Assembly: GCA_025504975.1 (NCBI GenBank)
Contig: JANUWI010000016.1
Span: forward strand, 806,001 to 870,000
Reading direction: 5' to 3'
From: Plenodomus lindquistii
Taxonomy: Eukaryota; Ascomycota; Dothideomycetes; Pleosporales; Leptosphaeriaceae
Length of the DNA stretch: 64,000 bases
Position 1 is the first letter of the stretch. Each line of letters begins with the position of its first letter. The notes under the pieces are model-generated. The model was not told the DNA's origin, ran no database searches, and saw only the letters and a program-made list of their open reading frames with translations. The translations under genes were made by a program, and so were the position numbers. Of the stretch, positions 48,250 to 61,300 are shown piece by piece.

Positions 48250-51200
48250 ATTAATAATAAATATATCTAGGTATTTTTTTAAAATAATATTAATAAAAGC
48301 TGAATATATTACTAGAGTATTAGTAAAACTAAAAAGTACTACTATATATTTATTGTAGCTATAAAATGTTTTAGATACTATTTACTATATTTTATCTATT
48401 TTTATATAGATAAAGTTATACGCGCTTTATTAATCTAATATAATAAAAAAATTCCTATAGGCTAATTAATTCTTTAACTATAAAATATTAGGTAATAGGT
48501 ATTAACTTTTAATTATAATATTATTATATTTTTTATACTTAATATATAACTATAGCTTGCTATTTTTCTTAGTATAAAAAAATAAAGTAGCTTACTAGTA
48601 ATTTAAAAAGTAAAATAAATTTCCTTTTTAGGTTAACTTTAATATAGTTTTTTAGTATTTTTAATTCTTTTTTAAATTATCTATAAATTAGTCTAAAAGT
48701 TAGTTTTTTTTAGTTTAAAAAAATTATTTTATAATTCTAAAGTTTATATTAAAGTAATATAGATATACTTATTTTTTTTAAAAAACTAGTTTAAAATATC
48801 TATTCTTTTAAAAAATCTTTAGAGTTATATAGTTTTTTTTAACTTAAATTTATTAACCTCGTAGTACTTTACTAGTATTTAAAAAGCTAGACTTATATTA
48901 CTTATAGCTATTTTTCTTTAGATATTATCTTTGAATAATTCTTCCTATATATATACTATAATGTATTCCTTTTCTACTATTATATAATAATAATGTGTAC
49001 GCTAGGTTATAGTTATATCTAATCTATAGTATTTAAATCAATCTAATTTTAATTTCTTATTAAATTTAGAATTATATTTAATAAACTAAAAAAGGCTAAA
49101 AACAATATTATATATTAAAAAGCTAAATATATTAAAATTTATATATTTTTAGTAATTTTTTATAATTATATCTAATTCTATTACTTTAAATATAATTCTA
49201 GATTAACTAGGTATTACTTTACTATTAATTATATTTATAGGATAAAGAATTTATCTTCTAATAGATATAGTTCTACTATTTATACTATACGCGTAGATAT
49301 AAAGCTTACTTTAAACTTTAGATTTATTATAGCTACTATAGTATATTTTTTGAATTTTATTCTAAATTTAGTTAGTTCTATTACTTCTACTATGAAAATA
49401 GATTATTTTATAAAGCAAAAGTATAGCGCTATTTTAAAAACAAACTTATATTTAAATTTATAAAAGTATTTTTAATTTAGTTATTTTTTATGCTCTAGAT
49501 TAAGATATATATACTATATTTATTAATAATATATTCTATTTATAATAAGCGATATTTAAATATTAGCTTAATTATTATAAAAATGTAGAAAATAGTTTTA
49601 TCTACGTGTATTTTATAGATATATAAAAGAAATTGTATTTATTTAGTTATATACTTAGTACGTATAGTAGTTAAATTAGTATAGTAAATATTTTACTTTT
49701 TATTTATCTAAATAATAGATAGTATATATATTATTAGTATATAAATTCTATAATATACTACTATATTATTTATTTTATAGATTATCTATATAGTTTAAAT
49801 GTTTATTACTTTTACTTTATTAGGTACTCTAGTACTTTAAGCTATTATTTTTTCTAGTTAGAGTATTATTAATTGTATAGAATTTTTTTTATTAGGTAAT
49901 AGTTTCTTACTATTTTATTCTAGTATATTATTTATTTTTTAAAAACCTAGTTATTATAGTCTTTTCTACAGATAATCTACTAGTTTATAGTATCTTTTAG
50001 CTATTATAGTACTTATATTATAAACTTTGTATTATTAAAAAAAAATTTTAGTTTTTATATTAATTTTCTAATATAGCTATTAATTATTATTGTACTATTA
50101 TTAATATTATAGGCTAGCTATTTTATAAACTATTTAGTAATATTTTTTAAATATCTTTTTATAATACTAAGTTTTTAATTCTATAGTACTAGAATAGTTT
50201 ATATCTCTAGTAAAGGTATAGTAGCTTAGTACTATAGTTTAAAGTTTTAAACTTTTTTTTATTAAATATAGTATTTTTCTTATTAATTTATATTTAATAT
50301 TTATTATATCTATATTTATTTACTAAAGCTTTCTATTATCTTAGGTATTATTTAATGCTTTTTTTTTAAAAACGGGTTTTTCTATATATTTTCTAGATTA
50401 TAATAATAAAAAGTTGTTTTATATTTTTTATATTATTTAATAAGCTATGTAAAGTGTTAAGGAAATCTAAATAGTTTATTATATTATTAAAATAATATAG
50501 TTTAATACTAGAAATAATTATTTATATATTATCTATATTTTTATTAAATGCTTAAATTTGCACTATATTAATCTAGAGTATAACTTTATTTTTAGATTAG
50601 TAGTTTTATATAAAGTAGCGTTTTTTACTATATTTATAGTATATTAATAGCTTTCCACTAGATTACTATTAGTTATGTTTTTTAAATAAGCTTTTATTTT
50701 ATTAATATTATTAATATATATAGGTTCTATACTATTACTATAGTATATTCTATACTTTTAAAGTAGGTAGTTATTATATAGCTTTTTATTATAAAATTTA
50801 TATTATAGCTTATTTTATTATAAAATTTCTTTTTAATTTTTTATAATCTTTACGATATTTTATAGAGTTTAGTATTAAAGTAGATAGTTCTATTAACAAG
50901 TAAAAGTAGAATATCTAACTTTACGCTACTATATATAAATTAAATTTTTACTTTATTTTTTATTTTTTATTTATACATTACTATAAGTGTTTATTTATTC
51001 TAGACTATTTATATAGTATACTTTTAGAAAGTATTAGTATAGTTTACTATAGAGTAGGCTTATTATAATTTCTAGATAGTATATCTAGTAATTTGAGATT
51101 TATTGTAAATTCTAGATATTTTTACTATAGTTTTTTAAAAGTTTAATAAATTTAGTACTTTTTACATCTAAACTATAGTACTAAGTAAAAGGTAAATAAA

Positions 51201-52797
51201 TCTGCTTTAATATATTATTATATATATAAATTACTACATAAAAATTATAGTTATTTTTATTTATATCAATTTAAAAAATATATTAAATTTAAATAACTAG
51301 TTTATAGACTTATTATGTTTTTTCTAAATAAAAGTTAGACTTAGCTACTTTAGTATAGCTATAGTTAACTATAGTAAAAGTATTAATATTTATATTAATT
51401 TTACTTATTTTAAATTATTTAAAGTGTAAAATTCTTTTTAAGTAACTAGAATATTAAATAGCTAGTATTTAAAAACTATAATAGATTAGTTTCTAGAGAT
51501 AAGTAAGTATATAGACGTTAGAGTTTAAACTACTAAAATGGTTATAGTACGCTTCTAAAATAAATAATAAAAATACCTAATTAACTAAAGATATTACTTA
51601 TTTATTTATATAAATCAAATATTATTAACTATAAAAGCATTTTTATATCTCTATATATTAATAGAATAGCTATAATAGAAGCTATTATATCTATTAGTAG
51701 CTAGTATATATATCTATTAATAGCTAGTACGTATATCTATTAATAGCTATAATAGAAGCTATTATATTTATTAGTTATATAATATACAATACTATAGAAC
51801 TGCCTATTAGGCTAGCGCTTTATTACCTATTTATTACTTGTACTTTTTATTTACTATAAAGGGATTATAATAACTCTATATAAAAGTAAAAATCCTAAAT
51901 TTAAACTAGACTCTACTTTTAATTTTAATACTAAATTAACTATAGGAATTTATCTTAATACTACTACAAAAAACTAAAAATACTATAGAACTAAAAAGTA
52001 TAAATATAGTAAAAATATATATAGAATCTATAAAAAAATATAAAGTATATACAATTATACTTTATTATAAACTATTTTAACTTTCTATTAGTATAAATCT
52101 ATAAATATTTCTTATTTTTTTGAACTAGCTTATTAGGCTCTAGTTCTAGAGATTACTAATTTTAAATTGAAGTATAGTAATACTTCTAGTAGTGTATAAA
52201 ATAAATTAACTAAAAAAATTACTAAAAAAAACCTAAATAAATAGCTGTTAATACTATGTAATTATTTCTAGGCTATTCTATACTATTTTAGACCTTTTTT
52301 TTTTATTTTAGTTTTTACGTTCTATTCTAGGTATTTTAGCTTTTAAAAGTTTATTTTAAATACTTTAAGCCTATTCTAGCTGTTTATAGCGTTTAATTAT
52401 ATAAATAATTAAATATTATCTTTAAATTAATAACTCTTTTTTTTTCTTTTTTATATATATCTATTTTATTTATAATTTATATATTTTTTATTATATCTCT
52501 ACTATTTTTTTTATCTATAATATTTAGACCTACTCGAGTTTTTTATAGGCTATAGTAGATTATACTAGGTTATACTAGTATAAATTACGTATAGAGTATC
52601 TATAAATACTTTAAAAACTTAAATAAAAAATATAAAAGTTTACTTTTACTTTTTATAATTCTATATTATAGTTACTTTTTTTTTAAAAGATATTTTTAAC
52701 TTTTAATAGTAATATTTTTTTATAGCTTAGTAAGCTCCTAGTTTTTTAAAAATAGTTTAAAAATATATTATCTAAAATATTTAGCTCTAGCTTCTAT
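48250..52797 (-). mobile_element. 5' internal part of the minus-strand gypsy (RT and gag side)
   Basis: Reverse transcriptase remnants on the minus strand occupy roughly 48,250-48,900; the rest up to the 5' LTR should be protease and gag but is too degraded for me to place domains. A short tandem repeat lies at 51,661-51,775. Confidence 0.55.
51661..51775. repeat. short tandem and palindromic AT-rich repeat
   Basis: About three copies of a 23-bp unit built on ATATCTATTAATAGCTAGTA, framed by two copies of TATAATAGAAGCTATTATAT, which is nearly self-complementary. Confidence 0.7.
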
Positions 52798-53415
52798 TAC
52801 AGAATTATATTATTTTAGTAGTATATTAAGTTCTACTATTTAGTTATAAACTAGGTCTAACTTAATATATACTAAATAATTTAATAATATAAACTATATA
52901 ATAGCTAGCTATTTATTCTTTAATAGATCTAGAAGTAAAAGGTTTTTATCTTTAAATATAGTAAAATATTACCTAATTAGGCCTAGTATAGGGCTAGCTA
53001 GAATTTACTAAAATTTCTTTTTAGATAAATAGAGTTATACTTAGCTAGATAGAATAATTACATATTTACATTAGTTTCTATTTTTTATAATTTACTAGTT
53101 TTTTACTAGTTTTTTTTAGTAAACTATTAGTATTATCAACTACAGAGATAATACTAGAATCTAGAATCTAAAGAGAATTAAAAGATTTAAAAATACAATT
53201 AATTCTATAGTAACTATCTATATAAATAAAAGCCTATTTCTATATTTTATAGGTATCTAGAATTTAAATAATTGTCTCTATATTATTATTTATTTTTATA
53301 AGCTACTATAATTATTCTTTTATTTATTACCTATTAAGAACTAGTTTCTAGATTCTATTTCTATTAAAAGAGAAAGTTTTATATTTTATTATTATCTCTA
53401 CTAAAATATTTTTAT
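52798..53415 (-). repeat. probable 5' LTR of the minus-strand gypsy 42.4-53.4 kb
   Basis: Partner of 42,421-43,035. Confidence 0.65.
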
Positions 53416-53466
53416 AACTAGTAGTATTATTATAGAGCTGTAGCGTAAAATTAGGTTAGTATTATT

Positions 53467-56400
53467 ATACCTATAACAATATTACTATAATAGATAATAT
53501 AGAATAGAATAGGTTAATTAAGTAGATAGATAAAAATACTATTTAGAATTTAAAGATAGATAAATTATTATTCTTTAATTTTTCTAATTTAGATAGGCTT
53601 TATACTTTACTTTAAACCTCTATTCTATATATTTATAGAATCTCTATTTTAAAATAAAGAGCTAAAAGCTTCTATACTTTAGTATAATGTATAATAGCAT
53701 TTTTTAGCCTATAATAACTCTATATAGGCTATTCTAGTTTAAATAGTAAAGAAACTACCTAAAAGCCTAATAGGTATAGGCTATTTAGAGCTAAAGTAAA
53801 AATATATAACTATCTACCTTTTTTTTATTAAAAAGTAGCGCTAGAACTAATTTATCTTATTTTTTTTACTAGCGTTTTAGAGTTTATAGAGAATAATATT
53901 ATAATTAGTAATAATAGATACAATATAGCTATAAACTCTAGTAAAATAGAGATTACTAGTAGTAAAAGTAATATTATAGTAGATATAGTAGTAGTTAATT
54001 ATCTAAATAGTATTAAAAATATTATTAAAAATTTAGCTTTTATCTATAATAAGCTAGAATAGGTTAGATATAGCTAGAAAATTTAATTAAAAGTATAAAT
54101 AGTTTTACTAAACTAATTACTTTTATACTATGCTATAATAGAGTATTATAGGCTATAGTAACCTATATTAAGTTTTTACCTCTATAGCTAATAGCTATAT
54201 AAAAAATTTAAAAAATACTTACTAAATAAAAAAAAATAGTGTATAGGTAATAGGCTAAAATAGAAAAAAAGTAATTTATATATTATAGCTAATAATAGCT
54301 AGTATAGGCTATAAAGTAGTAGTAAAATAAAAGTAAAATTATAAACTATAACATATTCTACTAGTAAGCTAGTTAACTTAGTAAGCTACTTAATTTACTA
54401 AGCTAGTTAAAATCTACTAAGCTTTATACTTATTCTATTACTCTACTATAGACTAATAATGGTATAAGCTACTAATATAGAATAAAAAGAGAATATAGCT
54501 TACTATCTAAATCTATAAAGCTTGCTAATTTTAAAGCTATTAGACTATAGCTATAGCTTTTAGCGTTAATTAATATAAACTTTTTAAATAGATTAATAGA
54601 ATTACTTTACGCTTTTACATTTAACTTAACTACTAGAAACTTACTACTACTAAAAAGTAGATAATTATCTAATATATTTTTAACTCCAATTTATAAAAAT
54701 TTACTCACTAGCTATATAAAGTAGATAATATAGCTAATAAAATACTAGAGGTATATAATAGAATACTAGTAGGTAAGTACTAGGCTAAACGCTTTATAAC
54801 ACGCTCTATTAAATTAAAAATAGCTTTTAATTAAATAAAAAATAAATAGAGGATAAAGTTAAAAAATCTAAAAATTATTAGCATGTAGTTAAAATTTATA
54901 AAAAAAAAGTTAAATATAGCGTCTATAATAATAATATCTATAACTTTAATAAAACTAGCTTTTAAATAAGTATAATTAAATCTTTAAAACTTATTATAGA
55001 TTTTAAAAAAGATAATTAGCTAGATTTTATCTAGCTAGATAATTATAAATAGGTTACTATTATCTAAAATTTATATACCTCTAGAAATATAACTCTATTT
55101 TTTATTATTTATAAAAAACAAGTCTATATCTCTATATAGTATAAAAAGGTTAATATACTATATAATTAGAAAATTATAGTCTCTAAAAATAGGTAAATAA
55201 ATTATCTATTTAGGCTAGAGTAGTTAAAGTACTTTAATATATATATTAAAGTATAAAAAGTAAAAGTATACTAGTTACTAATTTTAGATAGCTATAAAAG
55301 CTATTTTAACTAAAAGTTTAAAAACTATAATATAAAGAATAAAATTCTAACTTTTTATATATTTTTTTTTATTCTATATCCTTTAGCTATTTAATATAGT
55401 ATGTTTTCTACTATTTAAACGTAAATACTTCTAGCGCGTATAAAACTTCGTATACTAATACGTTTTCTATATTAAATAAAAAAGCTTTTTATTAGCCTTT
55501 AAAAACGCGTTTTTTAATATATTTATAATTAATAACTATTAAAAAGCTTTTAAAGTATTAAAGCTAGTTTTTACTAATATATATGTAGTATTAGATTACT
55601 TTAAAGTATAGTTATATACTCTATTTTAACTCTTTTTTTTAGTAAATTTATAATAATTAAAAACTCTAAATAATATTTATAAATTTAGGTTTTAGTTAAA
55701 GTTTATATATGAATTTTTTAGTTACCTATAACTATATAAGCTAGCTTTTTATAGTTTATAAAAAGTACTAAACATATACTATATAAAAATATTTTTTAAA
55801 TAGCCTATATTCATAAGCTTAAATAATAATTATTAGTAATTATTAAAAAAAAAGTATAAAAAAAGTAGATCTAATATAAAAGTACTATTAAATATAGTAC
55901 TAGATTATAGGCTACTATAGCTATATTTACTCTATTTACTTCTTTAAAATATACACGTAGTAGTAGTAGTTAAATATCTATTTAACTAAAACTCTAGCGC
56001 TATAGTAATTATAAAGGGACTAGGTATAATACTTATATATACTAGAAAAGCTTAGAAAGTACTTCTAAATCTAATATAAGCTCTCTAGTAGTAGAGTCCA
56101 ATATTAAAAGTAATAATAATAATAATTAAAAATATAGTATTTATAATACTAAGCTATTTTACTAGTAGAAATATAATTATAAATAAAATTAAAATTTTTA
56201 TTTTTTTCTATTATTTTAAAAATATAATACTATATTATATATAATATATAGATAAGTATTAGAAGTATTTAACTAGATTAATTAAAGTTTAGAAATAGAA
56301 TAATATTAGGCTTTTAGGTAGCTTTTATACAATTTCAACTAGAATAACCTATAAAAGGTTATTATAGGCTAGAGAAAGCTATTATATTCTATACTAAAGT

Positions 56401-56610
56401 ATAGAAGCCTTTAGCTTTTTACTTTAGAATAAAGATTCTATAAATATATTAAAAAGGTGTTAAAAGTATAGTATAAAGGCTATTTAAACTAGAAAATTAA
56501 AAAAGTAATAATTTATCTATTCTTAATTTTTAGATAGAATTTTTATCTATTTATCTAATTAATATATTGTATTCTATATTATTAATTATAGTAATATCTT
56601 TATAGGTATT
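53467..56610 (+). mobile_element. DNA transposon relic with ~325-bp terminal inverted repeats
   Basis: About 3.1 kb. The left end (53,467-53,800) and the right end (about 56,285-56,610) are inverted copies over about 325 bp, each beginning near ATACCTATAA and including CTTCTATACTTTAGTATA and the AAAGCCTAATA end. The interior reads on the plus strand as a degraded pogo-type transposase, with IYNFNKTSF at about 54,935 (for DIYNFDETGF) and downstream DDE-like sequence to about 55,850. All of it is RIP-damaged. Fragments of the family occur at 12,244/20,308, 33.0-33.3 kb (minus), 39.2-40.9 kb (minus) and 57.6-58.3 kb. The exact termini and target duplication are not fixed. Confidence 0.75.
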
Positions 56611-57467
56611 ATAACTATAAAAAATATAAAATATAACTTTTTATATACTTTTTTATTTATTATACTTTCTATAGCTATTAAAAATAATTTATGTTATACT
56701 TTTAGAAAAGGCGTATAGCTACTAAGCTAAAAATCTTATATATAACTAGATTAACTATATTACTAAATATAAGTTTCTACTATACTTTACTACTACTTTT
56801 AATACTAGTATTATTAAAAATTATATTTAGAGAGGCTTCTAAAGTATAGGCTTAGTTTTTTTCAACCTAGAGGCTATAATACCTAGCTTTAATATTAAAC
56901 TATATATACTATTACCCTCTACTATTAATAATAAGCTCTAGTACTTCTAAACTCTAAATAGTACTTTATAATTTAAATTATAGTTAAAGCTTTTTAAGAA
57001 AAGGATTTAAAAGTATATAAATAGCTTAATAATAGCTATAGTTAATAGATTTAAAAAGTTTAGTAAAAGCGTAACGCTAATAGTATATTAGATATTATTA
57101 ATATATAACTAGATTACTAAGTTATTAATAGTAAAAAAAGCTACTACATAATATAAATTATATTAAAAAAATTAGTATAAAAGTAAAGTACTTTTATAGA
57201 TAGAAAAAGCCTATATTTAATAATTCTAAAAGAGTTTATAGTTTATAGTAATAAAAAGAAGGTATTAAAAAAATTATATGCTATAAAAAGTAAACCTATT
57301 TAATAATACTATAAATACTATAGTTAAAGTAAATATAACGCGTATACATATAAATAAAAAGTAAAAAGTATTTCCAAATAGATTAATTTACTAAAATTTC
57401 TATATACTATTATTATTAGTTATATAGTTCTATTATAAAAGTATATTTTAGTAAAGTTTTAGTAAAG
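56611..57467 (+). mobile_element. RIP-killed Fot1/pogo relic, 5' truncated
   Basis: Matches 31,930-32,790 of the full-length relic 30965-32818 (for example AACTAGATTAACTATATTAC) through to the AGTAAAGTTTTAGTAAA segment of the right terminal region. The 5' half is missing; the long-TIR element abuts it on the left. Confidence 0.75.
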
Positions 57468-57552
57468 TAACTAACTTATTTATATAACTAACTTATTTAT
57501 ATAAGTAACTTATTTATATAACTAATTTATTTATATAACTAACGTATTTAAT
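57468..57552. repeat. five-copy 17-bp tandem repeat
   Basis: Units of TAACTAACTTATTTATA at 57468, 57485, 57502, 57519 and 57536 with a few substitutions. It replaces the terminal inverted repeat expected at the end of the adjoining Fot1 relic. Confidence 0.85.
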
Positions 57553-57589
57553 ATAATATACTAGTAAGCTAGCTAATCTAGTAAACTAG

Positions 57590-58306
57590 TTAAAATAGCT
57601 TAGTATTATAAATACTATATTTTTAATTAGTATTATTATTACTATTAATATTAGACTCTACTACTATAAAGCTTATATTACATTTAAAAGTACTTTTTAA
57701 ACTCTTTTAGTATATATAAATATAATATCTAGTCTTTTTATAGTTATTATAGTACTATAGCTCTAGTTAAATAGATACTTAACTATAACTACTATATATA
57801 TATTTTAAAAAAGTAGGTAGAGTAAATATTACTATAGTAGCCTATAATCTAGTACTATATTTAATAGTATCTATATATTAAATCTAATACTTTTTATACC
57901 TTTTTTTTATTATTACTAGTAATTAGTTTTTAAACTTATAATTAAAGGCTTAAAAAAAGTGTTCTAGTATAGTATTAGTTTAGCTTTTTTTATAAACTAT
58001 AAAAAGCTAGCTTATATAGCTATAAATAAATAAATAAAAAATTTATATATAAACTTTAAATAAAATCTAAATTTATAAATATTATTTAGAGTATTTAATT
58101 ACTATAAGTTTACTAAAAAAAGGAGTTAAAGTAAAGTATATAATTATTTTAAAATGATCTAGAACTATCTACGCGTTACTAGCAACTAGCTCTAATATTA
58201 TAAAAGCTTTTTAATAGTTATTAACTATAAACACGTTAAAAAACGGGTTATTAAAGGCTTAAAAAAAGCTTTTTATATTAATATAAAAAATCTATTAGTA
58301 TACTAA
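57590..58306 (-). mobile_element. pogo-type transposon relic (minus), cut by a gypsy insertion
   Basis: Matches 39,240-39,945 closely (for example AAATAGATACTTAACTA and TATATATATATTTTAAAAAA). The match stops at 58,306, where an LTR begins, and in the other copy the sequence runs on without a break, so the rest of this copy was displaced to the right of the window. Confidence 0.75.
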
Positions 58307-61300
58307 TATTATAGTCTAAGCGTAGCCTAGTACTACTAAGTTTTACTAGCTAGATAAAAGGTAATTTTATAAGTAAGCGTTAGCGTAAAATTATACTTAG
58401 AGATTATATAATATACTTTTACTAATCTTACGCTTCTATAAAAGTAAGTAGAGTAAAAAAGTAGAAGTAATTTTAGTAATTTTAGAGGGCTTTAAAAGTA
58501 AGTAGAGTACTACTCTACTTACTTTAGTATATAGAAATATTAAAATACTTTTATAGTAGATTGTATTTAACTTATATAAATAAGTAAGTAATATATTTAG
58601 TTATTTTAAATATATTTATTACTCTTTTTAGAAGCGTACTTTTACTATTTTAGTAATAAACTACCTCTATCTATATATAACGCCTATTTTTAAAAACTAA
58701 CTTTTATATTCTTTTTAATACTAGCTACTTTATATTATAGCTATTTAAAAGAATTTTTATATTTTAAATACTTTAAAATAAGCAACGTTTCTATAGATAC
58801 TCTAGATACTTTAACTACTAGCTACTCTAGTACTCGCGTAGCTAAGCCTAACCTCTACTTTAGAAAAAAAGCTAAGTTTAAAATATAGATTCTCTAGTAC
58901 AATTATTATTTCTATATTAAAAAAAATTAGATAAATAATAATAACTAAGTTATAATTGCAACTAGCTTTATAAAAAAAAATACTAAAATATAAATTACTC
59001 TATTTTTATATAAATATATAGATAAAAATATTATAGATACTATAAATAATAATCTAATTAAAAATTATAATATATTTAAAAACAAACTGTAAATAATTTT
59101 TTTTTAAAAAATTAATTATTGCTAAAAAAAATCTAAATATAATAATAAACTAAGTCTACTATAAACTATATAATAACATTCTAGTAATACTAGAAATAAT
59201 TTAACTAGAATAATAAAGTATTAATGCGTATATATAAGTTAGGTTTTAAACTAGAAATTTATAGAGAATTTATAAAATCTAGAAGTATTATTACAATACT
59301 AGATAACCTAGTAGAAGATAATCTATATTAATAATAACCTATATAAATTTAAATTAGCTAAATAAAGCTATAGATAAAAATTACCTACTTTAGGTAGGTA
59401 GAAGTCTAGAAAATTTTAAAAATTATAATACTAGCTTAATAATAAATAAAGCTATTAGACCTACTAATTTATATAATAAAGTATTTACTAAAGCTATAGT
59501 ACAAAATCTATATATATTTATAATATTATTAAAAAAAAATCTACCTAAAAAAAAGTAACTAAAAGTAGTCTAGTAGAAAGCTACTAATATACTATAAATG
59601 TAGTAAAAAAAGCTATTTTATATAAAACTACTAGTCTAAAAATAAAGTTATACGCTAGATTAATATAGTGTAAATTAAAGTATTTAATAAAAATATAAAA
59701 AATAAGTAGATAATTATTTTTAGTATTAAACTATTTAACTTTAATAGCGTAGTAAGCTATTTAAATATCTTTAACACTTTAATTAGCTTATTAGATAATA
59801 TAAAGGATAAAAAACTACTTTTTATTACTATAATCTAAAATTATATATAGAAAAAAGCTTTTTTAAATAAAAAAATTAAATAATACCTAAAGTATTAGAA
59901 AGCTTTAGTAGTAAATATAAAAGACTTAAATAATAAATATAAATTTATAAAAAAATACTATACTAAATAGAAAAAACTGGAAAAGTTTAAATTATAGTAC
60001 TAAACTACTATACCTCTACTATAGATATAAGCTATTCTAGTATAATAGAATTAAAAACTTAGTAATATAAAAAAACGCTTAAAAACAGCTATTTATTAGT
60101 TTATAAAATAACTAACCTGTAATATTAACAATAGTACTATAATAATTAATAGCCGCGTTAAAAAACTAATATAAAAACTATAAAATACTTTTAATAATAA
60201 AAAGTTTATAGTATAAATACTATAATAGCTAAAAAATACTATAAATTAGTAGATTATTTATAGAAAAAACTATAATAACTAGGTTTTTTAAAAACTATAA
60301 ATATACTAGGTTAGAATAATATAAAACTACTACCTTAAAAAAAAAATTTATAGAGTAAATAATACTCTAGCTAGAAAAAAGAATACTTTAAAGCGCTAAA
60401 GTGCCTAATAAAGTAAAAGTAATAAATATCTAAGCTATATAAATAACTAATTAAATAAATAATATAGTAGTATATTATAGCGTTTATATACTTATAATAT
60501 ATATACTAATTTAACTACTATACGTACTAAGTATATAACTATATAAATAAAACTTACTCTAAATATCTATAGAATAAACAGGTATAAAGCTACTTTCTAA
60601 ACTTTATTAATAATAGAGTATAAATCTAGATATAAACTATTATTAATAGAATATATTATAATTAAATATAGTATATATACTTTAATCTAGAATATAAAAA
60701 GTATAAAAATAAAAAACGCTTCTATAGATTTAAAAATAAGTTTTTTTTAGATTAGCGCTATACTCTAGCTTTATAAAATATTCTATATATATAGTAGAAG
60801 CTATAGGCTTAACTAAGTTTAAAGTAGAGCTTAAAAAATACACTATAATAGCTATAATAAATTTAAAGTATAAAATAAACTTTATATCTACGCGTATAGT
60901 GTATATAATAGGTTTATATCTATTAAAAATATAAACTTTTTACTCTATAAATATAATTAATAGTAAAGTTATACCTAGTTAATTTAGAATTATATATAAA
61001 GTAATAGAATTAGATTTAATTATTAGAAATTACTAGAAACGTATAGACTTTAACGTGTTTAGCTTTTAAATATATAATATTATTTTTAGCCTTTTTTAGC
61101 TTATAAAACACAATTCTAGAATTAATTAGAAATTAAAAATATTTTAATTTAAATGCTATAGATTAGATATAACTATAAACTAGCCTATATATTATTATTA
61201 TATAATAGTAAATAAAAAATAAATTATAGTATATAATATAGAAAAAATTATTAGAGAATAATATCTAAATAAAAATAACTATAAATAATATAGGTCTAAC

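Larger units (their letters stand above)
42421..53415 (-). mobile_element. Ty3/gypsy LTR retrotransposon on the minus strand, with nested insertions
   Basis: Bounded by related repeats of about 615 bp at about 42,421-43,035 and 52,798-53,415 in direct orientation, taken as LTRs. On the minus strand, reverse transcriptase remnants lie at 48,250 and rightward (AFINIILKKYLDIFI near the junction) and continue left of 44,547 (LQLNKYI-like end of the RT palm). RNase H follows (YNIYNKKFIAIINILK at about 43,960-44,010). A Fot1-type element interrupts it at 44,548-48,249. Without that insertion the element is about 7.3 kb. Borders are approximate and I could not prove a target duplication. Confidence 0.75.

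Noticed and set aside
57468..57552. CRISPR-like array
   Set aside because: Direct head-to-tail 17-bp units without spacers, in a eukaryotic genome.
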